NCBI GenBank assembly: GCA_040403555.1
Contig: JBBAKN010000003.1
Coordinates: 310,001 to 374,000, forward strand
DNA from: JAIPAN01 sp040403555
GTDB lineage: Bacteria > Bacteroidota > Bacteroidia > Sphingobacteriales > Sphingobacteriaceae
Length of the DNA: 64,000 bases
Reading direction: 5' to 3'
Numbering within the stretch: position 1 is the stretch's first letter; every line of letters begins with the position of its first letter. The notes beneath the pieces were generated by a model. That model searched no databases. It was not told the DNA's origin and saw only the letters and a program-made list of their open reading frames with translations. Shown here piece after piece: positions 1 to 7,918 of this stretch. The translations under genes and the position numbers were made by a program.

Positions 1-2759
1 ACAAAAAATTTCGCTCTATTATTCTCAAAAGCATCAAAAGCCCCGCTGTAAACCAAATTTTCCCATACTTTTTTATTCACCGTTCTGGGGTTAACTCTAC
101 GGGCAAAATCATAAATGCTGCTAAAAGCACCCTTATTTATGCGTTCTTCTACCAGGGTTTCTACGGCTTTTTCACCTACCCCTTTTATCCCCGACATGCC
201 GAAGCGTATTTCTCCTTTTTTATTTACGGTAAAGTTCAATTCCGATTCGTTGATATCTGGCCCCAATACCGGAATGCCCATTTTGCGGCATTCGTCCATA
301 AAGAAGGCAATTTTATCAATATTTCCTTGGTTATTTAGTACTGCAGCCATGTATTCGGCTGGGTAATTGGCTTTTAAATAAGCGGTTTGGTAAGCCACAA
401 AAGCGTAACAGGTAGAATGCGATTTATTAAAAGCGTACTGTGCAAATGCTTCCCAATCGACCCATATTTTTTCACAAATTTTGGCATCATGGCCATTGGC
501 AAGGCAACCCTCCACAAACTGGGCTTTCATTTTATTGAGTACACCCAAGTCTTTTTTACCCATTGCTTTACGCAATACATCGGCATCGCCTTTACTAAAA
601 TTGGCCAACTTTTGCGATAAAAGCATCACCTGCTCTTGGTATACCGTAATGCCGTAGGTTTCTTCCAGGTGTTCCTGCATATCCGCTAAATCGTATAACA
701 CCGCTTCGCGGCCATGTTTACGGGTAATAAATTGCGGAATGTAGGCCATCGGTCCCGGACGATACAGGGCGTTCATGGCAATTAAATCTTCGAATTTATC
801 GGGTTTTAACTCCCGTAAATACATTTGCATGCCGTCGCTTTCAAACTGAAAAGTTCCATTGGTATCGCCACGTTGGTAGAGCTCAAAGGTTTTGGTATCT
901 TCTAAGGAAATGGTATCGATATCAATAACCACACCGTGGTTTTGTTTAATTAAGCGCAAGGCATCTTTAATAATGGTGAGGGTTTTTAAGCCCAAAAAGT
1001 CCATTTTAATAACTCCTGCATCTTCAATTACCCGGCCATCGTATTGGGTAACCAATAAGTCTGATTCTTTGGAAGTGGCTACGGGAATAATATTGGTTAA
1101 ATCTTCGGGAGCGATGATAATGCCGGCGGCGTGAATACCTACGTTGCGCACCGAACCTTCTAAAATAAGGGCTTCTTTCAATACTCGGCCTTGAATGCTT
1201 TTTACGTCTTCGGCTATTTTACGGAGTTTTTTTACGTTTTCTAAATCGTCGGGGTTGAGTTCTTTGCTCAACACATTTAAAGGGGCCGTCATCATTTGCA
1301 CCAAGTTGGTACCCGGTCTGTCGGGTACCAATTTGGCTAAAGCATTGGATTCTGATAAAGGTAAATCTAACACCCGAGCAACATCTTTAATACTCGATTT
1401 GGCGGCCATAGAGCCATAGGTAATAATTTGAGCTACTTGGTTTTTGCCGTATTTATCTACCACGTAATCAATTACTTTTTGGCGTCCAGTATCGTCAAAA
1501 TCCGTATCAATATCGGGCATTGACTTACGATCGGGATTTAAGAAACGCTCAAAAAGTAAATTGTATTTAATGGGATCGATATTGGTAATTCCAATACAAT
1601 AGGCCACCACCGAACCTGCTGCCGAACCACGGCCCGGACCAACAAATACGCCAATATCTCTACCAGCTTGTATGAAATCGGAAACGATAAGAAAGTAGCC
1701 GGCAAAGCCCATAATTTTGATGGTATTCAGCTCAAAATCAATACGTTCTTGCACCTCGGGGCTAAGATCTACATAGCGTTTATGTGCCCCTTTTAGGGTA
1801 ATATCTCGTAAATATTCCCACTGGTTTAAGGTATCGTCGGCGTGTAATTTGAAGGTATCTGGTATTGGGAAATTCGGCAACATGATATCACGCTTCAAAT
1901 CTAGCGTGTCTACTTTATCTACAATTTCGTTGGTATAATCGAGGGCTTCGGGCAAATCGTGAAACACGGTAGCCATTTCAGCCTGGCTTTTAAAATAGAA
2001 TTGGTCGTTCGGAAAACCAAAGCGATAACCCCGTCCACCTTCCTCATCGGTGGCAATGGGCGTACTCTGCACATCGCCGGTATTTACACACAATAAAATA
2101 TCGTGGGCATTCGAATCTTGTTGATCTACGTAATGCGAATCGTTAGAGCAAATAACTTTTACTTGGTGCTTTTTAGCAAAGCGAAGCAATACCTCATTTA
2201 CTTTCTCTTGCTCCGGAATATCGTGTCGCTGTAGCTCGATATAATAATCTTCGCCAAACAAATCTAACCACCATTTAAATTCCTTTTCGGCAGCTTCTTC
2301 GCCATCTTTTAAAATAGATTGAGGAACCGAGGCCCCCAAACAACAGGTGGTGGCAATAAGTCCTTCGTGGTATTGCAATATCAGTTCCTTATCAATACGA
2401 GGCCATTTGCTATACAAACCTTCCATATACCCCAAAGAGGATAGTTTTACCAAGTTTTGGTAGCCTTTTGTATTTTTAGCTAATAGAAGTTGATGGAAGC
2501 GCTGGTCGCGATTTTCTTTGGTAAATACCTTTTTATGCCGGTCGGCTACTACATAAAATTCGCAACCCACAATGGGTTTAATGCCAAATTTTTTGGCCTC
2601 AGCCACAAATTTAAACACCCCAAACATGTTTCCATGATCGGTAATGGCCATGGCTTTCATGCCATCGGCCTCTGCTTTTTTAAATAAACGGGTAATGTCT
2701 GCCGCCCCATCGAGCAAAGAAAATTGGGTATGAACGTGAAGATGGGAGAAATCGGGCAT
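1..2759 (-). CDS. dnaE: DNA polymerase III alpha subunit (partial, C-terminus beyond left edge)
   Basis: Catalytic subunit of the replicative DNA polymerase. The frame is open from ATG at 2759 to the window edge, about 919 residues with no stop, so the C-terminal part lies outside. The N-terminus carries the PHP-domain motif HLHVHT (residues 6-11). The polymerase palm signature PDIDTDFD lies at residues 415-422; D416 and D418 match the catalytic aspartates of PDFDVDF in E. coli DnaE. The VGPGRGSAAGS segment before it is also typical. This is the DnaE, not the PolC, type. The start is supported by the conserved opening MPDFSHLHVHT. The gene is followed upstream by the Nudix regulator on the same strand with only 21 nt between, so co-transcription is possible but functionally unexplained. 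Confidence 0.96.
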   Translation of the reverse strand, partial: MPDFSHLHVHTQFSLLDGAADITRLFKKAEADGMKAMAITDHGNMFGVFKFVAEAKKFGIKPIVGCEFYVVADRHKKVFTKENRDQRFHQLLLAKNTKGYQNLVKLSSLGYMEGLYSKWPRIDKELILQYHEGLIATTCCLGASVPQSILKDGEEAAEKEFKWWLDLFGEDYYIELQRHDIPEQEKVNEVLLRFAKKHQVKVICSNDSHYVDQQDSNAHDILLCVNTGDVQSTPIATDEEGGRGYRFGFPNDQFYFKSQAEMATVFHDLPEALDYTNEIVDKVDTLDLKRDIMLPNFPIPDTFKLHADDTLNQWEYLRDITLKGAHKRYVDLSPEVQERIDFELNTIKIMGFAGYFLIVSDFIQAGRDIGVFVGPGRGSAAGSVVAYCIGITNIDPIKYNLLFERFLNPDRKSMPDIDTDFDDTGRQKVIDYVVDKYGKNQVAQIITYGSMAAKSSIKDVARVLDLPLSESNALAKLVPDRPGTNLVQMMTAPLNVLSKELNPDDLENVKKLRKIAEDVKSIQGRVLKEALILEGSVRNVGIHAAGIIIAPEDLTNIIPVATSKESDLLVTQYDGRVIEDAGVIKMDFLGLKTLTIIKDALRLIKQNHGVVIDIDTISLEDTKTFELYQRGDTNGTFQFESDGMQMYLRELKPDKFEDLIAMNALYRPGPMAYIPQFITRKHGREAVLYDLADMQEHLEETYGITVYQEQVMLLSQKLANFSKGDADVLRKAMGKKDLGVLNKMKAQFVEGCLANGHDAKICEKIWVDWEAFAQYAFNKSHSTCYAFVAYQTAYLKANYPAEYMAAVLNNQGNIDKIAFFMDECRKMGIPVLGPDINESELNFTVNKKGEIRFGMSGIKGVGEKAVETLVEERINKGAFSSIYDFARRVNPRTVNKKVWENLVYSGAFDAFENNRAKFF

Positions 2760-2780
2760 TATAGCTGAACTAGATTTAGG

Positions 2781-3470
2781 TTAAAACGACAATTCGTTTT
2801 TAAATAATTTGGCGTATGTACGCTTATCAAACTTGTATAAGTTAGCGGCTCTAAAAGATACGCCTTTTTGTTTTTCACCAAGCTCTTTTAGTATGCCGTA
2901 ATTGAGCATTTTTTTTCTGAAATTCCGCTTATCCAATTTCTTGTTTAGCACGGCTTCATACAAAGTTTGTAGCTGAGTAAGCGTAAATTTTTCGGGCAAC
3001 AACTCAAAAGCAATAGGCTGATACGTAATTTTTCGCTTTATTTTAAGCAGTGCTCGTTCAAAAATAGTGCTATGATCAAAAGCTAATTGCGGCAATTTGC
3101 TTACCGGATGCCAAAAGGCTTTTTTTGCAAAACTACTTATGGGCTTTAATTCTTTTTTACCATTTATGCGGAGCATGGCAAAATAAGCCACGGTAATTAC
3201 TCTTCCCTGCGGATGGCGGTTCACTTCGCCAAAAGTATGAAACTGCTCCATAAAAATATCACGCAAACCGGTTAATTCATACAAAATACGCTGAGCGGCA
3301 GCATCAATACTTTCATCTTGTGCTGCCAAATAACCAGGCAAGGCAAAGCTATCTTTAAAAGGTTCTTCGTTTCGCTCAATAAGCAAAACTTTCAACTCAC
3401 CACGATCAAAGCCAAAAATGACACAATCGATAGAGAAAATGGACTCAAATGTAGGCAATAGGGCTTCCAA
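2781..3470 (-). CDS. Nudix-domain transcriptional regulator (NrtR-like)
   Basis: A 229-residue protein with an N-terminal Nudix fold (about residues 12-140) and a C-terminal basic winged-helix region (about 150-229). The Nudix box region runs from G46 to L69, but its core reads RILYELTGL where a hydrolase has REUxEExGU. Two of the acidic metal ligands are therefore gone, which suggests a sensor rather than an active hydrolase. This is the architecture of NrtR/AraR-type regulators, which bind NAD-derived or sugar ligands. It is divergent from gapA with a 170 bp intergenic region containing a small palindrome, so gapA is the obvious candidate target, together with self-regulation. The ligand cannot be told from sequence. 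Alternative: regulator of a distant sugar or NAD locus. Confidence 0.8.
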   Translation of the reverse strand: MEALLPTFESIFSIDCVIFGFDRGELKVLLIERNEEPFKDSFALPGYLAAQDESIDAAAQRILYELTGLRDIFMEQFHTFGEVNRHPQGRVITVAYFAMLRINGKKELKPISSFAKKAFWHPVSKLPQLAFDHSTIFERALLKIKRKITYQPIAFELLPEKFTLTQLQTLYEAVLNKKLDKRNFRKKMLNYGILKELGEKQKGVSFRAANLYKFDKRTYAKLFKNELSF

Positions 3471-3542
3471 AATAGGTGGCAGGTTTTTGTATAAAGATAG
3501 ATTTATTCGTGCAGCAAGAAAAAGAATGTTGATAATTTACTG

Positions 3543-3555
3543 GGTATATTTTACC
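3543..3555. promoter_or_regulatory. Candidate operator palindrome between the NrtR-like gene and gapA
   Basis: GGTA-N5-TACC inverted repeat, 22 bp upstream of the gapA -7 element, so it would cover the -33 region. The arms are only 4 bp and outer bases are mostly unpaired. Its position is the main support. Confidence 0.35.
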
Positions 3556-3577
3556 AAAAAAAAATCGCTAAAATTAA

Positions 3578-3585
3578 TAACTTTG
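3578..3585 (+). promoter_or_regulatory. gapA -7 promoter element
   Basis: TAACTTTG matches the Bacteroidota -7 consensus TAnnTTTG. It predicts a transcript start near 3592 and a 5' leader of about 49 nt. No clear TTG at -33. Confidence 0.55.
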
Positions 3586-3640
3586 TGGCTCTTAATTTTG
3601 ACTATCAACGAATACAATCACCATATAAAAATCAGTAAAA

Positions 3641-4639
3641 ATGAAAATTGGAATTAACGGATTTGGACGCATTGGACGCTTAGCTTGCCGTGTTGCCGCA
3701 GAACGTAAAGACATCGAAATTGTGGGTATCAACGATTTAATGGATGTAGATTATATTGCTTATTTATTAAAATACGATTCTACCCACGGGCCTTTCAAGG
3801 GCGAAGTGGATGTGGTAAACGGACAATTGGTAATTAATGGCAAAACAGTACGTGTAACGGCTGAGCGTGACCCAGAGCAATTGAAATGGGGCGAATTAGG
3901 CACCGATGTGGTATTGGAATGTACCGGATTATTTTTAACCCAAGCCGATGCACAAAAACACATTACTGCTGGAGCTAAAAAAGTAGTTATTTCTGCTCCA
4001 GCCAAAGATGATACCCCAACTTTTGTGATGGGTGTAAACCATAAATCGCTTAGAGCCGATCAAAAAATTATCTCGAATGCTTCTTGTACTACCAATTGCT
4101 TGGCGCCCATTGCCAAAGTATTAAATGATGAGTTTGGTATTTTAGAAGGTTTAATGAGCACCATACACGCCGTTACCGCTACGCAAAAAACGGTAGACGG
4201 CCCATCTGCTAAAGATTGGCGTGGTGGCCGTGGGGCTTATCAAAATATCATTCCTTCATCTACGGGTGCAGCCAAAGCGGTTGCTTTAGTTATTCCGGAA
4301 TTAAAAGGGAAATTAACAGGCATGTCGTTCCGTGTACCGGTAGCCGACGTATCGGTAGTAGATTTAACGGTACGCTTGGCAAAACCTGCTTCGTACGATA
4401 CCATTAAAGCAGCTATGAAAGCTGCTGCCAATGGAGAATTAAAAGGCATTTTAGGGTATACCGAAGATGAAGTAGTTTCACAAGATTTCTTGGGCGATGC
4501 CCGTACCTCTATTTTTGATGCCAAAGCAGGCATCTCCTTAAATGATAACTTCGTAAAAGTAGTATCCTGGTACGATAACGAATGGGGCTACTCCAACAAA
4601 TTAGTTGATTTAGCGCAATACGCTACCAGCTTAAGCTAA
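3641..4639 (+). CDS. gapA: Glyceraldehyde-3-phosphate dehydrogenase, class I (E. coli GapA type)
   Basis: NAD-dependent oxidation and phosphorylation of glyceraldehyde-3-phosphate in glycolysis; cytosolic tetramer. 332 residues, standard length. The Rossmann motif INGFGRIGR is at residues 4-12, and the NDL motif at 31-33 suggests NAD preference. The catalytic cysteine is C149 in SNASCTTNCLAP, and the activating histidine is H176. The segment after the histidine (HAVTATQKTVDGPSAKDWRGGRGA) is of the enterobacterial GapA/eukaryotic type. It differs clearly from the second GAPDH near 36 kb. It stands alone, divergent from a Nudix-type regulator, and is closed by its own terminator. This suggests it is the regulated, probably main glycolytic, enzyme; that role is inference. 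Confidence 0.97.
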   Translation: MKIGINGFGRIGRLACRVAAERKDIEIVGINDLMDVDYIAYLLKYDSTHGPFKGEVDVVNGQLVINGKTVRVTAERDPEQLKWGELGTDVVLECTGLFLTQADAQKHITAGAKKVVISAPAKDDTPTFVMGVNHKSLRADQKIISNASCTTNCLAPIAKVLNDEFGILEGLMSTIHAVTATQKTVDGPSAKDWRGGRGAYQNIIPSSTGAAKAVALVIPELKGKLTGMSFRVPVADVSVVDLTVRLAKPASYDTIKAAMKAAANGELKGILGYTEDEVVSQDFLGDARTSIFDAKAGISLNDNFVKVVSWYDNEWGYSNKLVDLAQYATSLS

Positions 4640-4660
4640 TTAACATTAGCCTTTTAAAAA

Positions 4661-4687
4661 CCTCTGCCTTGCGACAGGGGTTTTTTT
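4661..4687 (+). terminator. Rho-independent terminator of gapA
   Basis: CCTCTG and CAGGGG pair (one G-U) around an 8 nt loop and are followed by seven T residues, 21 nt after the gapA stop. Confidence 0.8.
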
Positions 4688-4753
4688 ATGCCCAAAATTT
4701 TAGGAGCTAATTCCTAAATTTTATAAGTACTATTTCCTAAAAAAAATTGGGTA

Positions 4754-4788
4754 CAAAAAAAGCCCCGAGAAATTCTCGGGGCTTTTTA
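4754..4788. terminator. Bidirectional terminator between gapA and the TonB receptor gene
   Basis: The near-perfect palindrome AGCCCCGAGAA/TTCTCGGGGCT (4761-4783) is flanked by an A run on the left and a T run on the right. It can therefore end the leftward receptor transcript and back up the gapA terminator. Confidence 0.85.
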
Positions 4789-4808
4789 AATAAGACCGGG
4801 GTCTTATT
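4789..4808. repeat. Second inverted repeat overlapping the receptor stop codon
   Basis: AATAAGAC and GTCTTATT pair around a 4 nt loop (CGGG). The right arm overlaps the TAA stop of the receptor gene. No U tract follows, so it may stabilise the 3' end rather than terminate. Confidence 0.5.
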
Positions 4809-7674
4809 ATTTTCTCATTAACTGATCGAAAGTGAAGGATACATAATACACTGCACCAACCATTGGGTTACCATAGTTAGTTCTGTAGTATTTGTTTAAG
4901 ATGTTAGATCCACCAAATTTCATGGTTAATTTCTGAGCTGGGAAACGGAAGTTTACCTGCGCATCCATAGTACCAAAAGCGGCTACATCACCAGCAATGA
5001 ATACCGACTGCCATTTGTAAGCACCTTGATATCTGTAAGATACACTAGCACCTACATTTTTGTACAAGTTGGCGTTAGAAACTCCAACATTGTAACGGTA
5101 CTCAGGTGTATTAAATTCACTCTGCAATACAGAAGTGCTTTCTTGCAATCTATCGCTAGAGAAGTTAGCACTGAATTTGAAATCATTGTATAAGTAATCG
5201 GCACCGATACCAAAACCGTATGCTTTTACTTTATCTGGGTTGTTTACAACTGTACCATAACTTACCTCTCTAACAGAAGTAGACGATGGAGTAGAATAAT
5301 CAACTGGCACACCTACACCTGTAGTAAAGTTTTCTTTTCTAATTAAAGCTAAACTAGCAATGAAATCTTTATAATTTGTGCTGTAACCGTATACATCTAA
5401 CAATAAGTTAGGTAGAATTAAACCTTTGTAACCCAATTCAACAGATTGTGATTTTTCAGGTCTCAAGGCGGAACTAAAATTATATTTAGCTGGTGCACCA
5501 GCAACAATACTACTACGTGTATAGCCTTGTCCTAAACCACTGCGTAAACCATAAGAATCTAAAGTGCTAGCAATACCGCCTACTAAAATAGTAGAACCTG
5601 TATTTAAGCTGATGTATTGGTTTTGTGTAGTTGGAATACGGAAACCAGTTTGGTACGATACACGGATGTTGTTGTTAGGTGCAACGGTGTATACACCAGT
5701 AACACGTGGCGTAAACTGACTTTTAAAGTTTTGGCTCTTGTCGTAACGTGTAGCCGCAGTAATTTTCAATTTATCATCTAAGAATTTTTTACCCAATTGG
5801 ATAAAACCACCATATTCTTTGATGTTTAATTTTTGAGTTAAATCATTAAAGATAGTACCGTTAGATTTTAAGGTGTATTCTCTGTACATACCGCCAATTT
5901 GTAATTCTACCGCACCTTTAAGCGCATTGGTAAAGTTATACATACCATCGTATTGGTTCACATATGTTTTATCGGCAAATTTAGCACCACCACCTACAGA
6001 ACCAATGGTTTTAGAGGTAAGAATGCTTTTTACATATTCAAACATCGGAGTATTTGGTTGATATCTGTTGGCATCAGCAGCACCACGGGCAAAGGTGTTA
6101 GCACCATCTGCAGTTAAGCCACCACCACCAACAGCCACTGGTAAAATTTTACTAGTAAATGCTGATAAATAAGTAGGTACCCAAGTAGTTGAAGATGGGC
6201 TGTAGTACTCATTTAAATACGAACCCAATGCAGTAGCATTGTAAGAATCACCCGAGTTTTCACGAGTGGTATAGGCTCTTAAGTAGAAGTCGTTACCTTT
6301 AATCTCTGCTTTATACTGAGATAATTTGAAGTTTTTAATAGAATAACGCTCAGAACCGGTATATACCGTAGTACCCGAACCCCAACTTGCGGCTAAACTA
6401 GCTTCTACCGTACTATTCAATTTGTAGTGAATAGAGTTTAAACTTTTAACCGATCTAGTATTGTAATCTACTAAATCACTTTCCTTATAACCCGTACGAG
6501 TTAATGGATTTGTTGGATATTGGTTCACGCCACCAGTGAATGCGCCATAATAAGCCAAATAAACTGGCAAATAAGGAGAAAGAGATGCTGGTAATGTAGT
6601 TGTGGTATAACCTGCTGCAAGTGCAGCTGCAACGGCGCCAGCAGGAGCAGCCGCAATTGATCTCAATGAAGGTATTAAGGTTTCATCACCATAAGTGTTT
6701 ACACCATCATAACCCGGATCAGTTGCACGAGTACCTGCTTTAGCAACTTGTAAATTTCTATCAAAATTAGTCTCATCGTTACCACCCCAATCTTGCCCCG
6801 AAAGGTAAGAAGTACTGGTTTTAAAAGCAAAACGGTTGTTATTAGTTTTAACCGCATAACGGAAAGAGTAATCGTGCAAAGCTGCAGAAGCTCTACTCGG
6901 ATCGTTAATGTGGTTACCACCAGTTTTTAACTGTACGCTTAAACCTGGGTAGGTAAACGGACTTTTTGAGTTCATTAACATGGTACCATTAGTACCACCA
7001 GAACCATATAATGCAGAAGAAGCACCTGGCAATAATTCCACGCTTTCTACATCTAATTCTGATAAACCAATAATGTTACCAACCGAGAAGTTCAAGCCTG
7101 GAGCTTGTGTATCCATACCATCGGTAATTTGGTTTACACGAACGTTACCGTTTGAGTTAAAACCACGGGTATTGATAGAACGGAAGGTTAAAGACTGAGA
7201 GCTACTCTCTACACCTTTAAGGTTAGCCAAAGCATCGTAAAACGAGTTGTTTCCGCTTTCTTTAATAGCAGCAGCACTTACACGCTCAATAGACACTGGC
7301 GATTCCAAGATTTTTTCTGGTGTACGAGAAGCAGCCACAACTACTTCTTGACCAAGAATAGCTTGCGCCTCTAATTCGATGCTTAAGCTACTAGTAGCAC
7401 TACTAACAGTAGCTTCTACAGATTTGTAGCCTAAATAAGAAACTACTACGGTAAACGGAGTGTTTTGTGTAGTAGTAAAACTGAATTTACCGGAACCATT
7501 AGTAGAAGCACCAATAGTTTTACCTTTTACGGTAACAGAAACTCCCGGCAGGGTTTCTTTGCTTGATTTGTCGGTAACAGTACCGCTAATGGTAACGCTT
7601 TGCGCCATTAACGTAGATACCGATAACAGGAGCATAATGAATGCACCTGTAAATTGGGTAAAAATTTTACGCAT
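4807..7674 (-). CDS. TonB-dependent outer membrane receptor with CarboxypepD_reg-like domain
   Basis: A 955-residue outer membrane transporter. Signal peptide at residues 1-25 (hydrophobic, ending LMAQ). A beta-sandwich CarboxypepD_reg-like domain follows (about 26-110, VSGTV/GVSVTVKG pattern), then a plug domain (about 112-235, with GMDTQAPG and the LPGASSALYGSGGTNG motif), then a large beta-barrel ending in an aromatic-rich strand (YYVSFTF). No susD-like lipoprotein gene adjoins it, so this is not a standard SusCD pair. The substrate is unknown. It is transcribed alone, divergent from the penicillin-acylase-family gene, with a TATATTTG element upstream. Transport of a peptide, siderophore or similar ligand is possible, but nothing in the sequence decides it. 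Confidence 0.92.
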   Translation of the reverse strand: MRKIFTQFTGAFIMLLLSVSTLMAQSVTISGTVTDKSSKETLPGVSVTVKGKTIGASTNGSGKFSFTTTQNTPFTVVVSYLGYKSVEATVSSATSSLSIELEAQAILGQEVVVAASRTPEKILESPVSIERVSAAAIKESGNNSFYDALANLKGVESSSQSLTFRSINTRGFNSNGNVRVNQITDGMDTQAPGLNFSVGNIIGLSELDVESVELLPGASSALYGSGGTNGTMLMNSKSPFTYPGLSVQLKTGGNHINDPSRASAALHDYSFRYAVKTNNNRFAFKTSTSYLSGQDWGGNDETNFDRNLQVAKAGTRATDPGYDGVNTYGDETLIPSLRSIAAAPAGAVAAALAAGYTTTTLPASLSPYLPVYLAYYGAFTGGVNQYPTNPLTRTGYKESDLVDYNTRSVKSLNSIHYKLNSTVEASLAASWGSGTTVYTGSERYSIKNFKLSQYKAEIKGNDFYLRAYTTRENSGDSYNATALGSYLNEYYSPSSTTWVPTYLSAFTSKILPVAVGGGGLTADGANTFARGAADANRYQPNTPMFEYVKSILTSKTIGSVGGGAKFADKTYVNQYDGMYNFTNALKGAVELQIGGMYREYTLKSNGTIFNDLTQKLNIKEYGGFIQLGKKFLDDKLKITAATRYDKSQNFKSQFTPRVTGVYTVAPNNNIRVSYQTGFRIPTTQNQYISLNTGSTILVGGIASTLDSYGLRSGLGQGYTRSSIVAGAPAKYNFSSALRPEKSQSVELGYKGLILPNLLLDVYGYSTNYKDFIASLALIRKENFTTGVGVPVDYSTPSSTSVREVSYGTVVNNPDKVKAYGFGIGADYLYNDFKFSANFSSDRLQESTSVLQSEFNTPEYRYNVGVSNANLYKNVGASVSYRYQGAYKWQSVFIAGDVAAFGTMDAQVNFRFPAQKLTMKFGGSNILNKYYRTNYGNPMVGAVYYVSFTFDQLMRK

Positions 7675-7717
7675 AGTGATAATTTTTAAGTTATAATTTG
7701 GTTTGATTTTTATAAAT

Positions 7718-7725
7718 CAAATATA
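7718..7725 (-). promoter_or_regulatory. -7 element upstream of the TonB receptor
   Basis: Minus-strand TATATTTG matches TAnnTTTG and lies 44 nt before the ATG. The rest of the AT-rich 244 bp divergent region shows only a weaker TACATTTA (about 7870) ahead of the acylase gene. Confidence 0.5.
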
Positions 7726-7918
7726 AACTTAATACTAATTTCATACATAACAAATATTTTTTACGCTTAATTCGCAAATGAAATAGGTACTCCCCATCAT
7801 CCATTTTCATTAAAAATAGTCCTAAAGCACTTAAAACCTCACACTAGGCCTTGTTTGTTTAAAAAATACTTACATTTAAATCGTTAAAAACGAATTCACA
7901 AAAAACTAGCCAATACGT

